Both the position numbers and the translations under genes were made by a program. From positions 12,258,137 through 12,322,136 of the forward strand of contig CM022955.1 in assembly GCA_012931725.1 (NCBI GenBank): 64,000 nt of DNA. Direction: 5' to 3'. The stretch is from Litsea cubeba. Its lineage: Eukaryota > Streptophyta > Magnoliopsida > Laurales > Lauraceae. Every line of letters begins with the position of its first letter. Within the stretch, counting starts at the first letter, position 1. Below, piece by piece: positions 54,401 through 63,886 of this stretch. The notes under the pieces were generated by a model. That model did no database searches. It had not been told where the DNA came from and saw only the letters and a program-made list of their open reading frames with translations.

Positions 54401-56655
54401 GATCTGTATATATAACCCCAGATTCAGGTGGGGAATGTGGTATTGCTTATGAGACTTATTTTCCAATGCCCACACAAGGCAAGGATAAACCATGGTACTC
54501 TATCGAACAAGCAAGTGTTCACTTCACTGTAATTTCTACTGAGCATGATTGGAACGAGGGGTCTGAGCAGGTGCATTTGATTCATAATTTAAATTTGTTA
54601 TAATCTGGAAATAACATTTTTATTTCCCTTAATCAAATAAATTCTTTTGCAGTACAAATGGATTCAAAATGATTTGGGATCAGTTGATCGAGCGCAAACT
54701 CCTTGGGTTATTTTTGCCGGGTATGTAATTAAGTCCCCTATTTCATTTTCATCCAGTTGAATTCAATTTCAAAAGCAGTCTAACAATTACCTATATTTAT
54801 CATGGTTGTCAAAATCATCATCAAAGCCTGATAACCTCGCGTATTAGGGGTTGGCATTCTAGGTTCTACTTCTCTACTCAACCATATTTCAGTCGTGTGT
54901 GAAGTCATCTTGATATGTTTGTTTAATCCTTCTATATAAGGGGAAATGGTTTTTATTAATGCACTTTTATGATTTTTACTTATGTGTGTTCATCATGAAG
55001 CTTATCCACTTACCAAGATTATTATTCAAGTTTAGTGCCCACAAGCCCAAAAGCCTTAGGGCATGTTTGTGTAACGGTGCTTTCCACGGAAAGTGAAAAT
55101 CACCACATTAGCAAAATCCATGGTAATCAAGTTCCGTAGAAAAGAATTTATGGGGAAATTGGAAACCCATGTTTGGTGCAGAATTATTTTCTTTGGTGAA
55201 ATGGTATTTTTCATGTTTGGTGCAGCCATGGATTCTTGACCTGTACTATCCAATTATCAAGCACAAAATCAACCTGACCATTGGCAAATTATTATGACTG
55301 TTTAAGTCGAATTTGTTGGGGTGGGTAGAGACCTAATTAGACCTTTAAGTAGGTATTAGTCGAGGCAGGCGTCGAGGCAGTGACTGCCAGGCTAAATAAT
55401 CAATCCACTTGGTCCAAAAATTATGATCCAAACAGAAGCAAGTACAAAGCTCTCATTGCTTACTTCAGACCCCAAGACTAGAATAGTAACATCTCCCGCC
55501 AGGGGCGGACCCAGAAATTCTTCCTTGGAGGGGCCACTATATAGAAAATCTTTTTTGGGTCTCACATATGAAAAACACATGTAGTTTTTTAAAACTTGTA
55601 GGAGTTTTTTTGAAAATTTCGACGGTCCATATGTAAAAAACTATAAAATATTTTAAAGAAGAATGAGGTTTTAGAAAATCCGGAGGGGCCACATGTAAGA
55701 ATTCATAAAGTTTTTTTAAAGAATAAAGGGGTTTTCAGAAATTTTGGAGGGCCATATATAAAAATTAATAAGATTTTCAAAATAGAGAGGGGGGTTTTTA
55801 AAAACTATTGGGGGGGGGGGGGGGGGGGCATGGCCCCTGCCATCCCCCCCTTGGTTTCGCCACTGTCTCCCGCTGCATCTTTTTCTTACATATTAGAAAA
55901 ATAAACAACCAGAAATTGTGTGTAGGTCTTACATAAGTAAAAAAGTAAATGTTCAAATGTACTTTATTTCAGAATTTCATAAGAATTTTTGTGCAATTTC
56001 AATTTACGATTCTACAATTTAGCCATTCTAAACATTTTTTTTTATCTAAAAGATTAAAAGTTCCTTTTGCTGACCTTCTTGGCCAACCCGCTGAGTTTCT
56101 TGATCAACTCAACCCAATAACTGCCAAAATGTAATCGATCCAATAGGTCAAGAAATTAGGATCTAAAGGAAGACCAGTCAAAAGCTCTCATTGCTTAGAC
56201 ACTAGATAATAGCACCTTTTAATGAGGTTGTTTGTAGTCTTGAAAAATTATTAACATCCAATGAAGTTGTCTTTTGATAGGTGCCCTGTACAAATCCATA
56301 TTTCTTGTGGGTAGAGCTAGGTTTGAACAAAGAAATTAGGCCATAACAAAGTACTAATCTTCAATATCAGTTCAATTGCAAGCATCCCTTTGGGCAGTTT
56401 TAGAATTGCATAATAGACCCTTGGAGTCAATATCATTACTTGGTTTTTTATAGGATAAACACATTGCTTGTATTCATTTAATATCTATTGTTTTGAAGCT
56501 TGTTTAATGAATTTTTTCTTTTGCTTTTTTTTTTCTCTTTGTTTTATTGTGGTGGATGCAGGCATAGACCAATGTATTCATCTGTGAAAGGAGGATTATT
56601 TCCAGTAGATCCTGATTTTGTTAAAGAGGTAGAACCACTACTACTGAACAACAAG
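38012..56655 (+). CDS. PAP27: Purple acid phosphatase, PAP27/PAP1 type (3' end outside window)
   Basis: Ten exons: 38012-38316, 38455-38542, 40687-40953, 41348-41456, 42990-43107, 43718-43850, 47164-47351, 54384-54570, 54653-54720, 56562-56655. All introns are GT-AG and phases match throughout, giving 519 codons without a stop. Seen: a hydrophobic signal peptide (residues 1 to about 24), an N-terminal fibronectin-like domain, then the metallophosphatase core with FGDMGKA, IGDISYATG, GNHER and, across exons 9/10, FAGHRPMYSS. The final GHVH motif and about 90-100 residues are missing: no matching exon exists between 56656 and 64000. Known: plant PAPs are secreted dinuclear-metal enzymes that hydrolyse phosphate esters; database names for this subgroup often add 'probable inactive'. 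Introns total about 17 kb and are full of transposons, yet coding sequence and splice sites look intact, so the gene is probably expressed. The exact orthologue (PAP27, PAP1 or PAP24) is uncertain. Confidence 0.93.
38455..38542 (+). CDS. PAP27: PAP exon 2
   Basis: Encodes VSNCPQNAWLYFQTGD through LLCHYPVK. Acceptor GGACAG, donor GTATGT, ends in phase 0. Confidence 0.92.
38543..40686 (+). other. PAP intron 2 content
   Basis: 2144 bp, no gene. Contains an A/T tract, (TA)15 at 39432-39461 inside a probable AT-rich MITE (39395-39545), and diverged repeats of a segment containing ATGATCCAACGGCTGAAATTT (39720-40120). The run AACCCGAACCCGATCCCGGCCC near 40345 resembles hAT-MITE interiors. Confidence 0.4.
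40687..40953 (+). CDS. PAP27: PAP exon 3
   Basis: 89 codons from GQYMTTDPAYL to SSVDSTGKS; acceptor TTGCAG, donor GTAAGT. Fibronectin-like domain. The intron before it is 2144 bp and holds a (TA)n tract (39432-39461). Confidence 0.92.
41348..41456 (+). CDS. PAP27: PAP exon 4
   Basis: MKLTWVSGDNKPQQVQYAGG to FTQDDMC plus one base. Acceptor TTGTAG, donor GTGAGC. Confidence 0.92.
41457..42989 (+). other. PAP intron 4 content
   Basis: 1533 bp without a gene. A 34-bp unit (ATATCCAGGCCTCATNCAGG...) is present twice at 42699-42766. GAGTCAAGTCAGTTGAGTC-type sequence at 42370-42560 is a repeat also seen near 46800. Confidence 0.45.
42990..43107 (+). CDS. PAP27: PAP exon 5
   Basis: SKIVPSPAMDFGWHDPGYIH to STYSYRYG plus two bases; acceptor TGCAG, donor GTTTGT. 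Confidence 0.92.
43718..43850 (+). CDS. PAP27: PAP exon 6, metal-ligand motif I
   Basis: Begins by completing Ser, then GSVGWSEQIKFKTPP, and carries FGDMGKAPRDPS (GDxG motif, first metal-binding Asp). Donor GTAATC. The next intron is 3313 bp and contains a complete MULE (44264-46545). Confidence 0.93.
44264..46545 (-). mobile_element. MULE family copy 2, 2282 bp, in PAP intron 6
   Basis: Flanks 44255-44263 and 46546-46554 are both TAAATTATA (9 of 9). The reversed sequence aligns with 20327-22725 along most of its length, including the end GGCAAAATTAGCGAAAGATCC and the AT-rich array (44480-45110 here). A block of about 132 bp beginning GAGGATCCG(A/G)AAACAGACGG occurs twice, at about 45615-45746 and 45920-46052. 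No transposase frame. Confidence 0.88.
47164..47351 (+). CDS. PAP27: PAP exon 7, motifs II and III
   Basis: HIGDISYATGFLVEWDYF supplies the GDxxY motif and AIGNHER the GNH(D/E) motif. Acceptor TTGTAG, donor GTATTC. The following intron is 7032 bp and carries a LINE, a foldback element, copia remains and a MITE. Confidence 0.93.
47815..48300. mobile_element. Foldback/MITE element in PAP intron 7
   Basis: Two arms of about 230 bp are reverse complements with moderate divergence: left GCCTATTTATTTATTAGAATT and GTGACATCTTGTCCCTCGGC, right GTGACATCTTGTCCCCTAG and GCCTGTTTATTTATTAAAG when read in reverse. The centre is near 48050. A short CTAAGT flanks both sides but an exact TSD cannot be set. 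The RNA would form a long hairpin within the pre-mRNA. Confidence 0.65.
48408..48444. repeat. (CT)n microsatellite
   Basis: Uninterrupted CT repeat of about 18 units in PAP intron 7. Confidence 0.95.
48822..52066 (-). pseudogene. LINE ORF2 (endonuclease/reverse transcriptase), decayed
   Basis: Seen on the minus strand in order: LVRNHLPDLIFISEPMS (endonuclease N-terminal part, 51842-52066); HHLPRLSSDHSPLL (endonuclease C-terminal SDH); GDLNTKFFHQSAKARS; PRPDGFNGAFY; FADFRPISLLNFSYKIISK; DISKAFDKLNWSFLF; LRQGDPLSPYLFIIAEE; LLYADDIIIL, with YADD at 50248-50259; and GLGIRRIIEVN. The zf-RVT-type tail at 49126-49518 has YWKEALDGQLSLHAVW. Open pieces are 50628-51512 (294 codons) and 49618-50235 (205 codons). 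This is the domain order of plant L1 elements. Confidence 0.88.
52139..52479. mobile_element. GC-rich hAT MITE, 341 bp, nested in the LINE
   Basis: Ends TAGGGATGGCAAC and (G)TTGCCATCCCTA-type inverted repeats; flanks GATGTCTA (52131-52138) and GATGTTTA (52480-52487), 7 of 8 identical. The interior is C/G-rich with CCCCGAACCC and GGGGCGGGG runs able to pair. No coding sequence. Confidence 0.88.
52650..53260 (-). mobile_element. Copia 3' fragment: RNase H end and LTR
   Basis: Minus strand from 53260 gives, in broken frames, STISTAKNPIHHN and FCKTKDLM (family 'S.I..AKNP..H.RTKHI' and 'FC.T.DQ.AD'). ATTAGGGGAATG (polypurine tract) and TGTTGAATTAATTC as LTR start at 53012 follow. The outer LTR end near 52650 is approximate. 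Confidence 0.5.
53345..53584 (-). other. Unidentified 79-codon open frame in PAP intron 7
   Basis: MLKSLPSPFIMGWNKFSKEG...SGQGGSMKVDQVMHSLL has protein-like composition but no motif I recognise. It lies directly 5' (minus strand) of the copia RNase H fragment and may be part of the same retroelement or a captured exon. There is no sign that it is expressed. Confidence 0.25.
53625..53810 (-). mobile_element. Possible SINE
   Basis: Minus strand begins near GGGTAGCTCACTTTGCCTA (A-box-like) followed by GGTCGTGGGTTAGAA (B-box-like) and ends TATATATAAAAAAAA. This layout is tRNA-derived SINE-like. Boxes are diverged and no TSD was found. Confidence 0.35.
53870..54022. mobile_element. MULE-type MITE, 153 bp, in PAP intron 7
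   Basis: Inverted ends GGGAGATGCTCCTATTTGAG and its near-complement ATAGGAGCATCTCCC continue for about 40 bp, including ATATCTCTCACCTTAAATGA. Flanks TATTATTAT (53861-53869) and AATTATTAT (54023-54031) share 8 of 9 bases. It ends 361 bases before exon 8. Confidence 0.82.
54384..54570 (+). CDS. PAP27: PAP exon 8
   Basis: DYLGSGSVYITPDSGGECG through HFTVISTEHDWNEGSEQ; acceptor CTACAG, donor GTGCAT. The first base completes the Arg codon after GNHE. Confidence 0.93.
54653..54720 (+). CDS. PAP27: PAP exon 9
   Basis: YKWIQNDLGSVDRAQTPWVI then FAG, ending two bases into the Gly codon. Acceptor TTGCAG, donor GTATGT. Confidence 0.93.
54721..56561 (+). other. PAP intron 9 content
   Basis: 1841 bp. 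Apart from the hAT MITE at 55500-55865, it holds a block with TTGGTGCAGAATTATTTTC and (T)TTTGGTGCAGCCATGG (55060-55240) that looks like half of another DNA-transposon relic. No gene. Confidence 0.45.
55500..55865. mobile_element. hAT MITE, 366 bp, in PAP intron 9
   Basis: Starts CAGGGGCGGACCCAG and ends GGTTTCGCCACTG. Flanks 55492-55499 and 55866-55873 are both TCTCCCGC (8 of 8). It contains a run of 19 G at 55810-55828. End sequences resemble those of the element at 33445-34380. Confidence 0.88.
56562..56655 (+). CDS. PAP27: PAP exon 10, motif IV; last exon in window
   Basis: HRPMYSSVKGGLFPVDPDFV supplies the metal-binding His of the xxxH motif, ending LLLNNK with donor GTAAG. The following intron is at least 7345 bp, since no exon with GHVH was found up to 64000. 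Confidence 0.92.
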
Positions 56656-57019
56656 GTAAGACCCGCCTTTAATTTCTCATGTTTACTCCTGAAATCAAAT
56701 TGTTTGTTTGTGCCCCATTGTCTCATGCTCAACTCAAGAATTTAGCTTGAGACTTTTGGATAAAGGTTGTGAATGGAGTTGACCCATTGCCTCGTAGGGG
56801 AAATCTTTTCCTACGAGCAGACTGCATACCAGCTCATGGGGTCTAAATAGATGCCTCTATGTTAGTGAGGATGGGATATATGGAAGGCTCTCCATATGGA
56901 CAAGGGTCAGGCAAAAAATCAGCTCGGTTAAATCATCCTAGCCATTGATTTAACAACCTCAAAATTTAGTAGTTTGTCAACCATTGATTTCTTTGAGATT
57001 CAATCCAACAGTGAATAAA
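56656..57019 (+). other. Start of PAP intron 10
   Basis: No gene or bounded repeat; includes CCTACGAGCAGAC and similar unique-looking sequence up to the copia fragment. Confidence 0.4.
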
Positions 57020-58506
57020 GGTTTGCTAATAGTAGAATTGGGGCGCAGTCAGATCATGGGGGGATGAGAATATTAAAGGGCCTACACTGATCAAAGGGAG
57101 CCCGATTGGGGGATAAAATATTTCTTTACCTTGTAGACCTTCCCCAGTAACTATAAGGTGACTATGCTCAATAACATGGTGCCCATTCCCAACTGCAACC
57201 TGCTCTTGTCCTGGATAACATGAATGCACAAACGAATTGGTCAATTCATTAGTGATATGGTTTGTTGCCCCAGAATTAGCATACCATGACTAATCATTGT
57301 TTTAATTGAAGGATGTTGCCATGGCTACCGATTGAGCTGAAGGGTGTCTCCCTTGAAATGAATAATCCATCCTATGATAGCAATTAAGCGTTGTATGACC
57401 AGTTCTATTACAAATCTGACAACATGGCTTACAATAAGAGAAATGCAAGTTAGATTGGTTCTGAGAGGGCGAACCACCACCATTTCCCCTGTTACCATTT
57501 TTACTTCCTTTACCACGATAATCGTAATAGTTTGATCCAAAGCTTGACTTATTACCATCTTTAGAAGCCAACATAGCAGTAGATGAAAGATTATGAATAA
57601 GAAGCTATAAATTGTCAAGATTCAACTCCTCGCATAGTAGTAAGACATGTAGTTCTTCAAGAGAAATTGGAGTTGAACGAGATCTTTGGAGGTCTTGAAA
57701 GGACCAAATTCAGGAGCCAAGCCATTGAGTGTATAGCTGATGAGGTCCTCATTAGAAACCGCAGCTAGTCTATCAAAAAGATGCTTGATCCTCTGAACAT
57801 GGTCGGTAATAGAAAGAGGTCCCTTCTTCATGGATTGGAGTTGAGTCTTCAACTGAAATATATAGGAACGAGGAAGAGAGGAAAAACGATATTCCAATGA
57901 AAGTCAAACCTCATGAGATGGTTTCAGGCCAAGAACATGAGAGAGAACTCCTTCAGAGAGTGTCATATTGATCCAACATAGAACCTTCTGATCTTGTTGA
58001 ATCCAGGCAAAAAATAGAGGATAGATCTCTTTTGTGATACCATTAGCAGGATCAATCACAAATTCAGACTAATAGATGCTAGTACCGTCAATGAATTCTA
58101 ACAGGCCATGAGCAAGAAGAATAGGCAAGAACTGTGATCACCATAACGGATAGTTATGGTTTTCGAGCTTGATGAAAATCAAGATTCCAATTTTAGATGG
58201 AAGAAATGTCAAAGAACAATTTGAAGAAAAGGCAACGGAAGTCGAAGAGAACAACATGATGTGGAATCTTCAGATAATAGATCAAAACTATGATGATAAT
58301 CAAAGAAAAATGGAGATCATTAGGATTAAACCTCTGTAAGAAGGATGAAAGAATCTTTGAATTAAAATTAAGGATCTTGAACAAAGAAACCTTGGCGAAA
58401 ACATGATGAGGAAGACAATAAAGTGAGCTCTATGACCGAACAATCCCATCAAGATCACAAGAGCTACTCGAAGTTAGTTTTTGAAGCTCTGATACCAAAA
58501 CATCAA
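57020..58506 (-). pseudogene. Copia 5' half: PBS, gag and protease, truncated
   Basis: The primer-binding site TGGTATCAGAGCTTC (minus strand, ending near 58482) matches initiator tRNA-Met. Gag pieces follow: FQLKTQLQSMKKGPLSITDH and IKHLFDRLAAVSNEDLI (57622-57897), and a CCHC knuckle CQICNRTGHTTLNC (about 57388-57429). The protease start WYANSGATNHITNEL (57240-57290) has Asn for the catalytic Asp. Homology stops near 57020; integrase and polymerase are absent. Confidence 0.85.
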
Positions 58507-60177
58507 TGCAGAATGGAGATAAGTTGTATAGAACCAATGGAGCAGACGAAGTGATCTGTTATCATTTCATTAACTCATCAAATGTATACAATGTTCAATT
58601 TACACAACAGAAGGAAGATTAGTTAAAGCTACTGAACAACATGTCAAAATAGAGAAAACATGATGATAGGTCATTGAAATCAAAGAGAGAGACAACAAAG
58701 AAGAAGAAATTATGTGAAAGAGAGTTGTGCAATGTGTATCCTCCTCATGATCAACCACCAATTTATACTGAATGTCTTGCTATTATAGTACCATTAGTTA
58801 AGGAATGAAAGAATAATAGAAGATTATAATGGATCACAATGAGTTAGCATACTGGGAATAGAATGAAGAAAAGGAAGTTCTGAATGCACCCACCCATTTT
58901 GCTGAGCCTACCCACATTTTAAAGTTTTTCTAAATTCCAAGAATACCCATTTGTGAATTTCCCTAATCACCCTTGCCTTCATCTTCCTCTTCTCTTCAAG
59001 CCATCTGCTTCTTTCGGAGTGCATTTTTTATTCTTCTTCACTTCATCTTCCTCCTCTCTTCAGGATTTCATCTTCACTTCTTCTGCACTTATTTCCCTTC
59101 AACATCATATACTTCTTCTTCCACTTCTTATCATCATCATAAAGGTCCCACTTTGGAAGAATTCATCTCCCAATCCATCTCTTCATTTCCTTATATAAGC
59201 TATCACATCTCCAATCCTAGGCACCACATTATGTTTTAGAGAAGTCATCTCCAATATGGACAAGCAAATGACCATATATGAAGAGAATGTATCGTTTTTT
59301 TGACACATGCTTTCATTTTTTTTTTCCATTCGCATCCTGTACGGATTTGCAGAGCCGCGCATCATATGTAATGATCGACATTATGAAGCTGTACATAAGT
59401 GTATTGCACGGCTCTATATTTCCATGCACAACGCATAGGTTTTAATCTCCGTGCATATGCAATTAGCACGGATTTGAATCACCGTGCATATGCACAACGC
59501 ACGGGTTTTAATCTCCGTGCACATGCATGTCAGTGCAGAACGTGAATCATGTTTTTTATTTTGCATGTCAACTGTCACTGATTTCCCTTCTGCCCTCTCC
59601 CATCCCTTCCATTCAATCCCAATTGCAACCTACACACTCCATTCCATTTGCATGCACTCAATCCATTTGCATTACATGTTTATTTAGTTGGGAAAAATAT
59701 TAACAATGAGGAAAACAAAAATGGAAGAAGTTCAAGATGAAGAGGTAACTGGGGAGATTAAGATGATATGTCTTTACTCATGAAGAAGAGAAGATGATCT
59801 GCCTTCAAAGGTTTCACTCACCTAAGGCTCGATGACGTCGTTCTCTCAATATTGACAAAAATGAGGAAGAACGAAAGAAGGAGAAGGAAGAAGAAGGGCA
59901 GGTTTGTAATCTTCGGTGGGTGCCATGGGCTCAGTAGAAAAGGGGACTTTATATTTTTGCAGTGGGTGAGCTCAGAATGTAGGTATACTCAGCAAAATGG
60001 GTGGGTGCATATAGAACTTCCCATGAAGAAATCTCCTACCATTAGAAATTAAAATGTCTAGTCACATCTGTGTAATAGACAATCCACCCCTTTGACTATG
60101 TACAAGGGGTTCAGTGGGCTTGATGGTGGGTCATGCGGACTACGTGATAAACTTGGGTCGAGTTGACCTCTTCTACA
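58507..60177 (-). repeat. Copia LTR, interrupted by a MULE
   Basis: LTR start TGTAGAAGAGGTCAAC at 60177 follows a polypurine tract GATGGGGAG. The probable end CTGCA at 58507 lies nine bases before the primer-binding site. Without the MULE and one TSD copy the LTR is about 511 bp. It serves as the 3' LTR of the pol fragment to its right and the 5' LTR of the gag fragment to its left. Confidence 0.65.
58872..60022. mobile_element. MULE, 1151 bp, inside the copia LTR
   Basis: Ends AGGAAGTTCTGAATGCACCC and (complement) GGGAAGTTCTATATGCACCC; inverted repeats of about 40 bp including CACCCATTTTGCTGAG. Flanks 58863-58871 and 60023-60031 are both ATGAAGAAA. Same family as 37000-37647. The interior has imperfect repeats of GCACGG...TTTTAATCTCCGTGCA at 59420-59530. 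No transposase. Confidence 0.9.
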
Positions 60178-61770
60178 CTCCCCATCAAATTGATGCCAAT
60201 GTGTACAAAGCATCAATTTGACAGTAAGAAATTCATGATGTGGTTGGGGTATTGATTTGGTAAAAAGATTTGCAAACTGATTTTGTAAGGAGACGTGCGG
60301 AAGATCAATTGCTTTGGAGAGGACATGCTAATGAATGAAATGGCAGTCGACTTCGATATGCTTGGTGCAATCATGAAAGACAGGATTATTTTGCAATTAG
60401 TATAGCATTTGTATTGTCTGCATAAAGTGGAGTAGGACCAAGGACTGGCATACAAGTTCACAAACGAGGCGACGAAGCCAAATGATCTCACTACTTGCAT
60501 TAGACAACGATCTGTACTCAGCTTCAGTAGGAAGTTTTGAAATCATAGCCTGCTTATTGCACTTTCACCATACAATAGATGTACCTATAAACATACACTA
60601 ACTAATAATAGATCTCCAAGAGTTTGGGCAACCAGCCCAGTTTGCATCTGCAAATCCACGAAGATGAAATGAGGATGTAGGGGAGTAAAAGAGTCTGTGA
60701 TGAAGAGAGCCTCAAATATAATGAAGAATCCAGTGTACAGCAGTGAGGTGAGGTTTGTGAGGATAGCCCACAAAATAACTGATAATTTGTATTGCATGTG
60801 ATATATCTGCCCGTGTCATGGTGAGATATATTAAGCTCTCAGTCCAAGAAAATAGGTTAGGGGTCCCAAGTCCTTCGTTTTAAAGTTTCTCATGACATAT
60901 TACTTTAGAGAGGTAATACATAATGAATCATTCCCATTGATAATCATGTATTGACGTAAAGAAACAAGATAGTACAACCATTCCCAATGCGCCAAATAAA
61001 CATTGAACTATCATTGGAACTTTGATAAAACTTTGAGCAGAGAATAATATTTCAAAATTTCTCAAACCACAAACGAGGTGCTTGTTTGAGGCCATATAGT
61101 AATTTGGGCAGACGACAAACAGATTTGGTGGAAATGCATATCAGGGAGGTGGCTTCATAAAAATTCTCTCGGAGATCCATGCAAAAGCATGTTTTTTGAC
61201 ATCCATTTACCGAAGAGGCCAATTGCACATTGAAAAAATTGCAAGTATGGTAATGACGGTGGTCATTTTGAAAACAGGAGCAAAGGTCTAGTCATAGCCT
61301 ATACCATACTCTTGCTTGAAACCTTAAGTAATGAGACGAGCTTTATATCTATCCAAACTCCCATCTGATTTTTCCTTGATAGAATAAACCCATTGGCTAC
61401 CAATAATTGGATTTTCAGCTGGTCTTGAAACCAGATCCCATGTTTGATTTGATTTGAGTGCAAGAAACTCTTCTATGATAACATCCTACCAACTGGGTAT
61501 CTCTTTAGCATGTGAATTAGAAGGGATGGAAGCGAGATTGGGATTGGTAAGAAATACAGAAAGACTAGGGTAGTCAAGGGTTTGGATATATAAGTGGAGC
61601 GCCACACAGGTGGGGGTGGGGGTGGAGAGAGGGAACAGAGAAAATCTTGATGCGAAGGGTCTGACAATGGAGGATGATTGGGAGTAGGAGCTATCATGCC
61701 CTCAAACTGGATCTCAAAAACCACTTCGAGTTTCGGGGCGGGACTGGTGTGGGGTCTACCAAAAAGGACA
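60178..61770 (-). pseudogene. Copia 3' half: reverse transcriptase and RNase H
   Basis: Minus strand, broken frames: NPIIGSQWVYSIKEKSDGSL and DRYKARLITKGFKQEYGI (reverse transcriptase N-terminal region), CRLPKLLYGLKQAPRLW (about 61070-61130, joined across shifts), NPVFHDCTKHIEVDCHFIH and NQFANLFTKSIPQPHHEFL (RNase H end). Many stops. It runs directly into the polypurine tract and LTR at 60177. Confidence 0.82.
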
Positions 61771-62310
61771 ATTCACCCACACTGAGTTCCCATAGGATTA
61801 ATGTGGGTTTCCTTCACAATTAAAAAACAATTTAGTGGAAGCTCGTATAACCAATAATAGCATCAGAACCTTGAACACATAAAACATATATCAATATATA
61901 TATATGGCTTGTAATCAGAGCATAACTAGTCCAAAAGAAAAGTAGTGTGGAAGCGTATAGTAAAACCGTTATTACATGTCTTAGTCACCAACCAAAGCCA
62001 ACTAGGGCTAGAACATAAAAGATGGCATTGTCTCAAAGACTCTCCAGAAACATCAATGCTTGTGTGGTATGATGTCTACGTGACATCATTTGGAGTCCAC
62101 TTCGTTAGTTCCGACGACATCTCCTCGCCAAGTCAAGGGTAACGTGGTATCACCCACAATGCAAGTGTAGCAAGTTAGAGCAAGTAAGGAAATTTAATTA
62201 ACACATTCAAATGTAGAATTAAAGACAAGTAGGTTGTAAGAGTACAAGGGATGCGTAATACTAGGTATGATTATGCAATAAATAGATCAACATAAATGAA
62301 TCATGTGTGA

Positions 62311-62676
62311 CAAGTTTAAACAAGTACATCCTAACAAAATGGCTATCCACATGAGCTCATTCTCTCAGCTACACAGATTTTTTTAAGTGGCAAGACCATG
62401 CATGGCAAGAGCTAAATAAAATATAAATGAGGGTACCAAGAGATTCCATAAGAGAATATATATAGCCAGCGACCAAGCTCAAGTGGTGTACTGAAACAAG
62501 TTTAAACAAGTACATCCTAACAAAATGGCTATCCACATGAGCTCATACTCTCAGCTACACAGATTTTTTAAGTGGCAAGACCATGGCAAGAGCTAAATAA
62601 AATATAAACGAGGGTACCAAGAGATTCCATAAGAGAATAAATATAGCCAGCGATCAAGCTCGAGTGTTGTACTGAA
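62311..62676. repeat. Tandem duplication, 186-bp unit
   Basis: CAAGTTTAAACAAGTACATC starts at 62311 and 62497. Both copies continue through GGCTATCCACATGAGCTCAT and AGAGATTCCATAAGAGAATA to GTGTACTGAA. They differ by a few substitutions and a short deletion (CATGCATGG versus CATGG). Confidence 0.92.
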
Positions 62677-63829
62677 GGACAATGTCACTCCCACACAAGG
62701 GTAAATTCACTCTGTACTAAGCTACAGATAGTATAAACAAGGCTAAATTCACACCAAACTAGGTCCAAGTAAAATGGGGTCAAAGCTAAGTGGTGCCGAC
62801 TCTGGAGTCAATGGTGCACTCTACTTGAACCCAGTAACAAGAGAAGCTACCCCATACCCAAAAATCTAGCAAGTTACATTCCTATAATTCCAAGTCCTTT
62901 CTAGTTCTAAGCCCACTATGACAAACCAGGTAAATAAAATGATACAATAAGTCCATCATAACAAGGGTAACTAGGTCCGCTCTAGGTACAAGGTATAAGT
63001 GCCAATATGACACAATACCAAGATGGAAAATCAGGCTATAATAATATTAATGATGATGTTTCTCTTGGAATTCAATGCTAATTTCATATTTTTCTGACAT
63101 TTTTGGAATATTTATTTGTTGGTAGGTGATTAAAGTAGATTGATCCAGACCTGCCTATTAAGCATTAGTTGGCACTGAGTGTGGCAATGGATCCAGAATT
63201 GGATAATTCGTGCCAAAATCTCGACCAACTTCATGCAATATTTTGCAATAATTCTATCAACTTGTGAAATGGTAGCAATCTCTTGATATACCTTATAAAG
63301 TCTTTTCAAATTGTTCTGATCCAACTATAAAAGTGGACTACTTTTTTATCTGTTAAAGCGGGGATAGTCCTTATACAAGCTCTTATTAACATCCTTTACC
63401 ATTGCATTAAGAAGCCAAGTGATAATAAAGCTATTAATATCTTTCCATTTTGGATATTTCAGATCATCTTCATCGGGTTCTTTTATTAATTCATCATACA
63501 TCTCAACAGCCTTGGAGCATTCATCTTAGTCCCCTAAGATGATGTAATATCATATTAAAGGCCTCTTTGTTTTCATGGAATGGAATTCCTAAGAATTCTA
63601 AGAAATATATTCTTATCAAAGTGTCTAAAATTGGTTGAAGCAAAAAAGGTGAAAAGACTGGCACATAGCCATCAATAATGTCCTCTTTGATGAAAGACAA
63701 ATACCCAACTGTGAACCTTGTAAATGAAACCATAAAAAAGTTAGGGTCTCATCAACATCTCCACCTTATATTGTTCACCCCTCTCCACTATTTTTCTTTG
63801 AAAACTAAAGCAAATAGAAAAATTGTTAG

Positions 63830-63886
63830 TCCCAGGGTGTAACTCAGTTGGTAAGAGACACCAGTTTGCGAGTTCAAATCCTTAAT
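63830..63886 (+). other. tRNA-like/SINE-head fragment
   Basis: GGGTGTAACTCAGTTGGTAAG resembles a tRNA D-arm/A box, and GAGTTCAAATCC a T-arm/B box at suitable spacing, followed by an A-rich tail. Stems are too weak for a working tRNA. Probably a SINE head or tRNA pseudogene. Confidence 0.35.

Noticed and set aside
63830..63886. tRNA gene
   Set aside because: Only box A- and B-like segments are seen; acceptor and anticodon stems do not pair, so it is kept as a SINE-like fragment.
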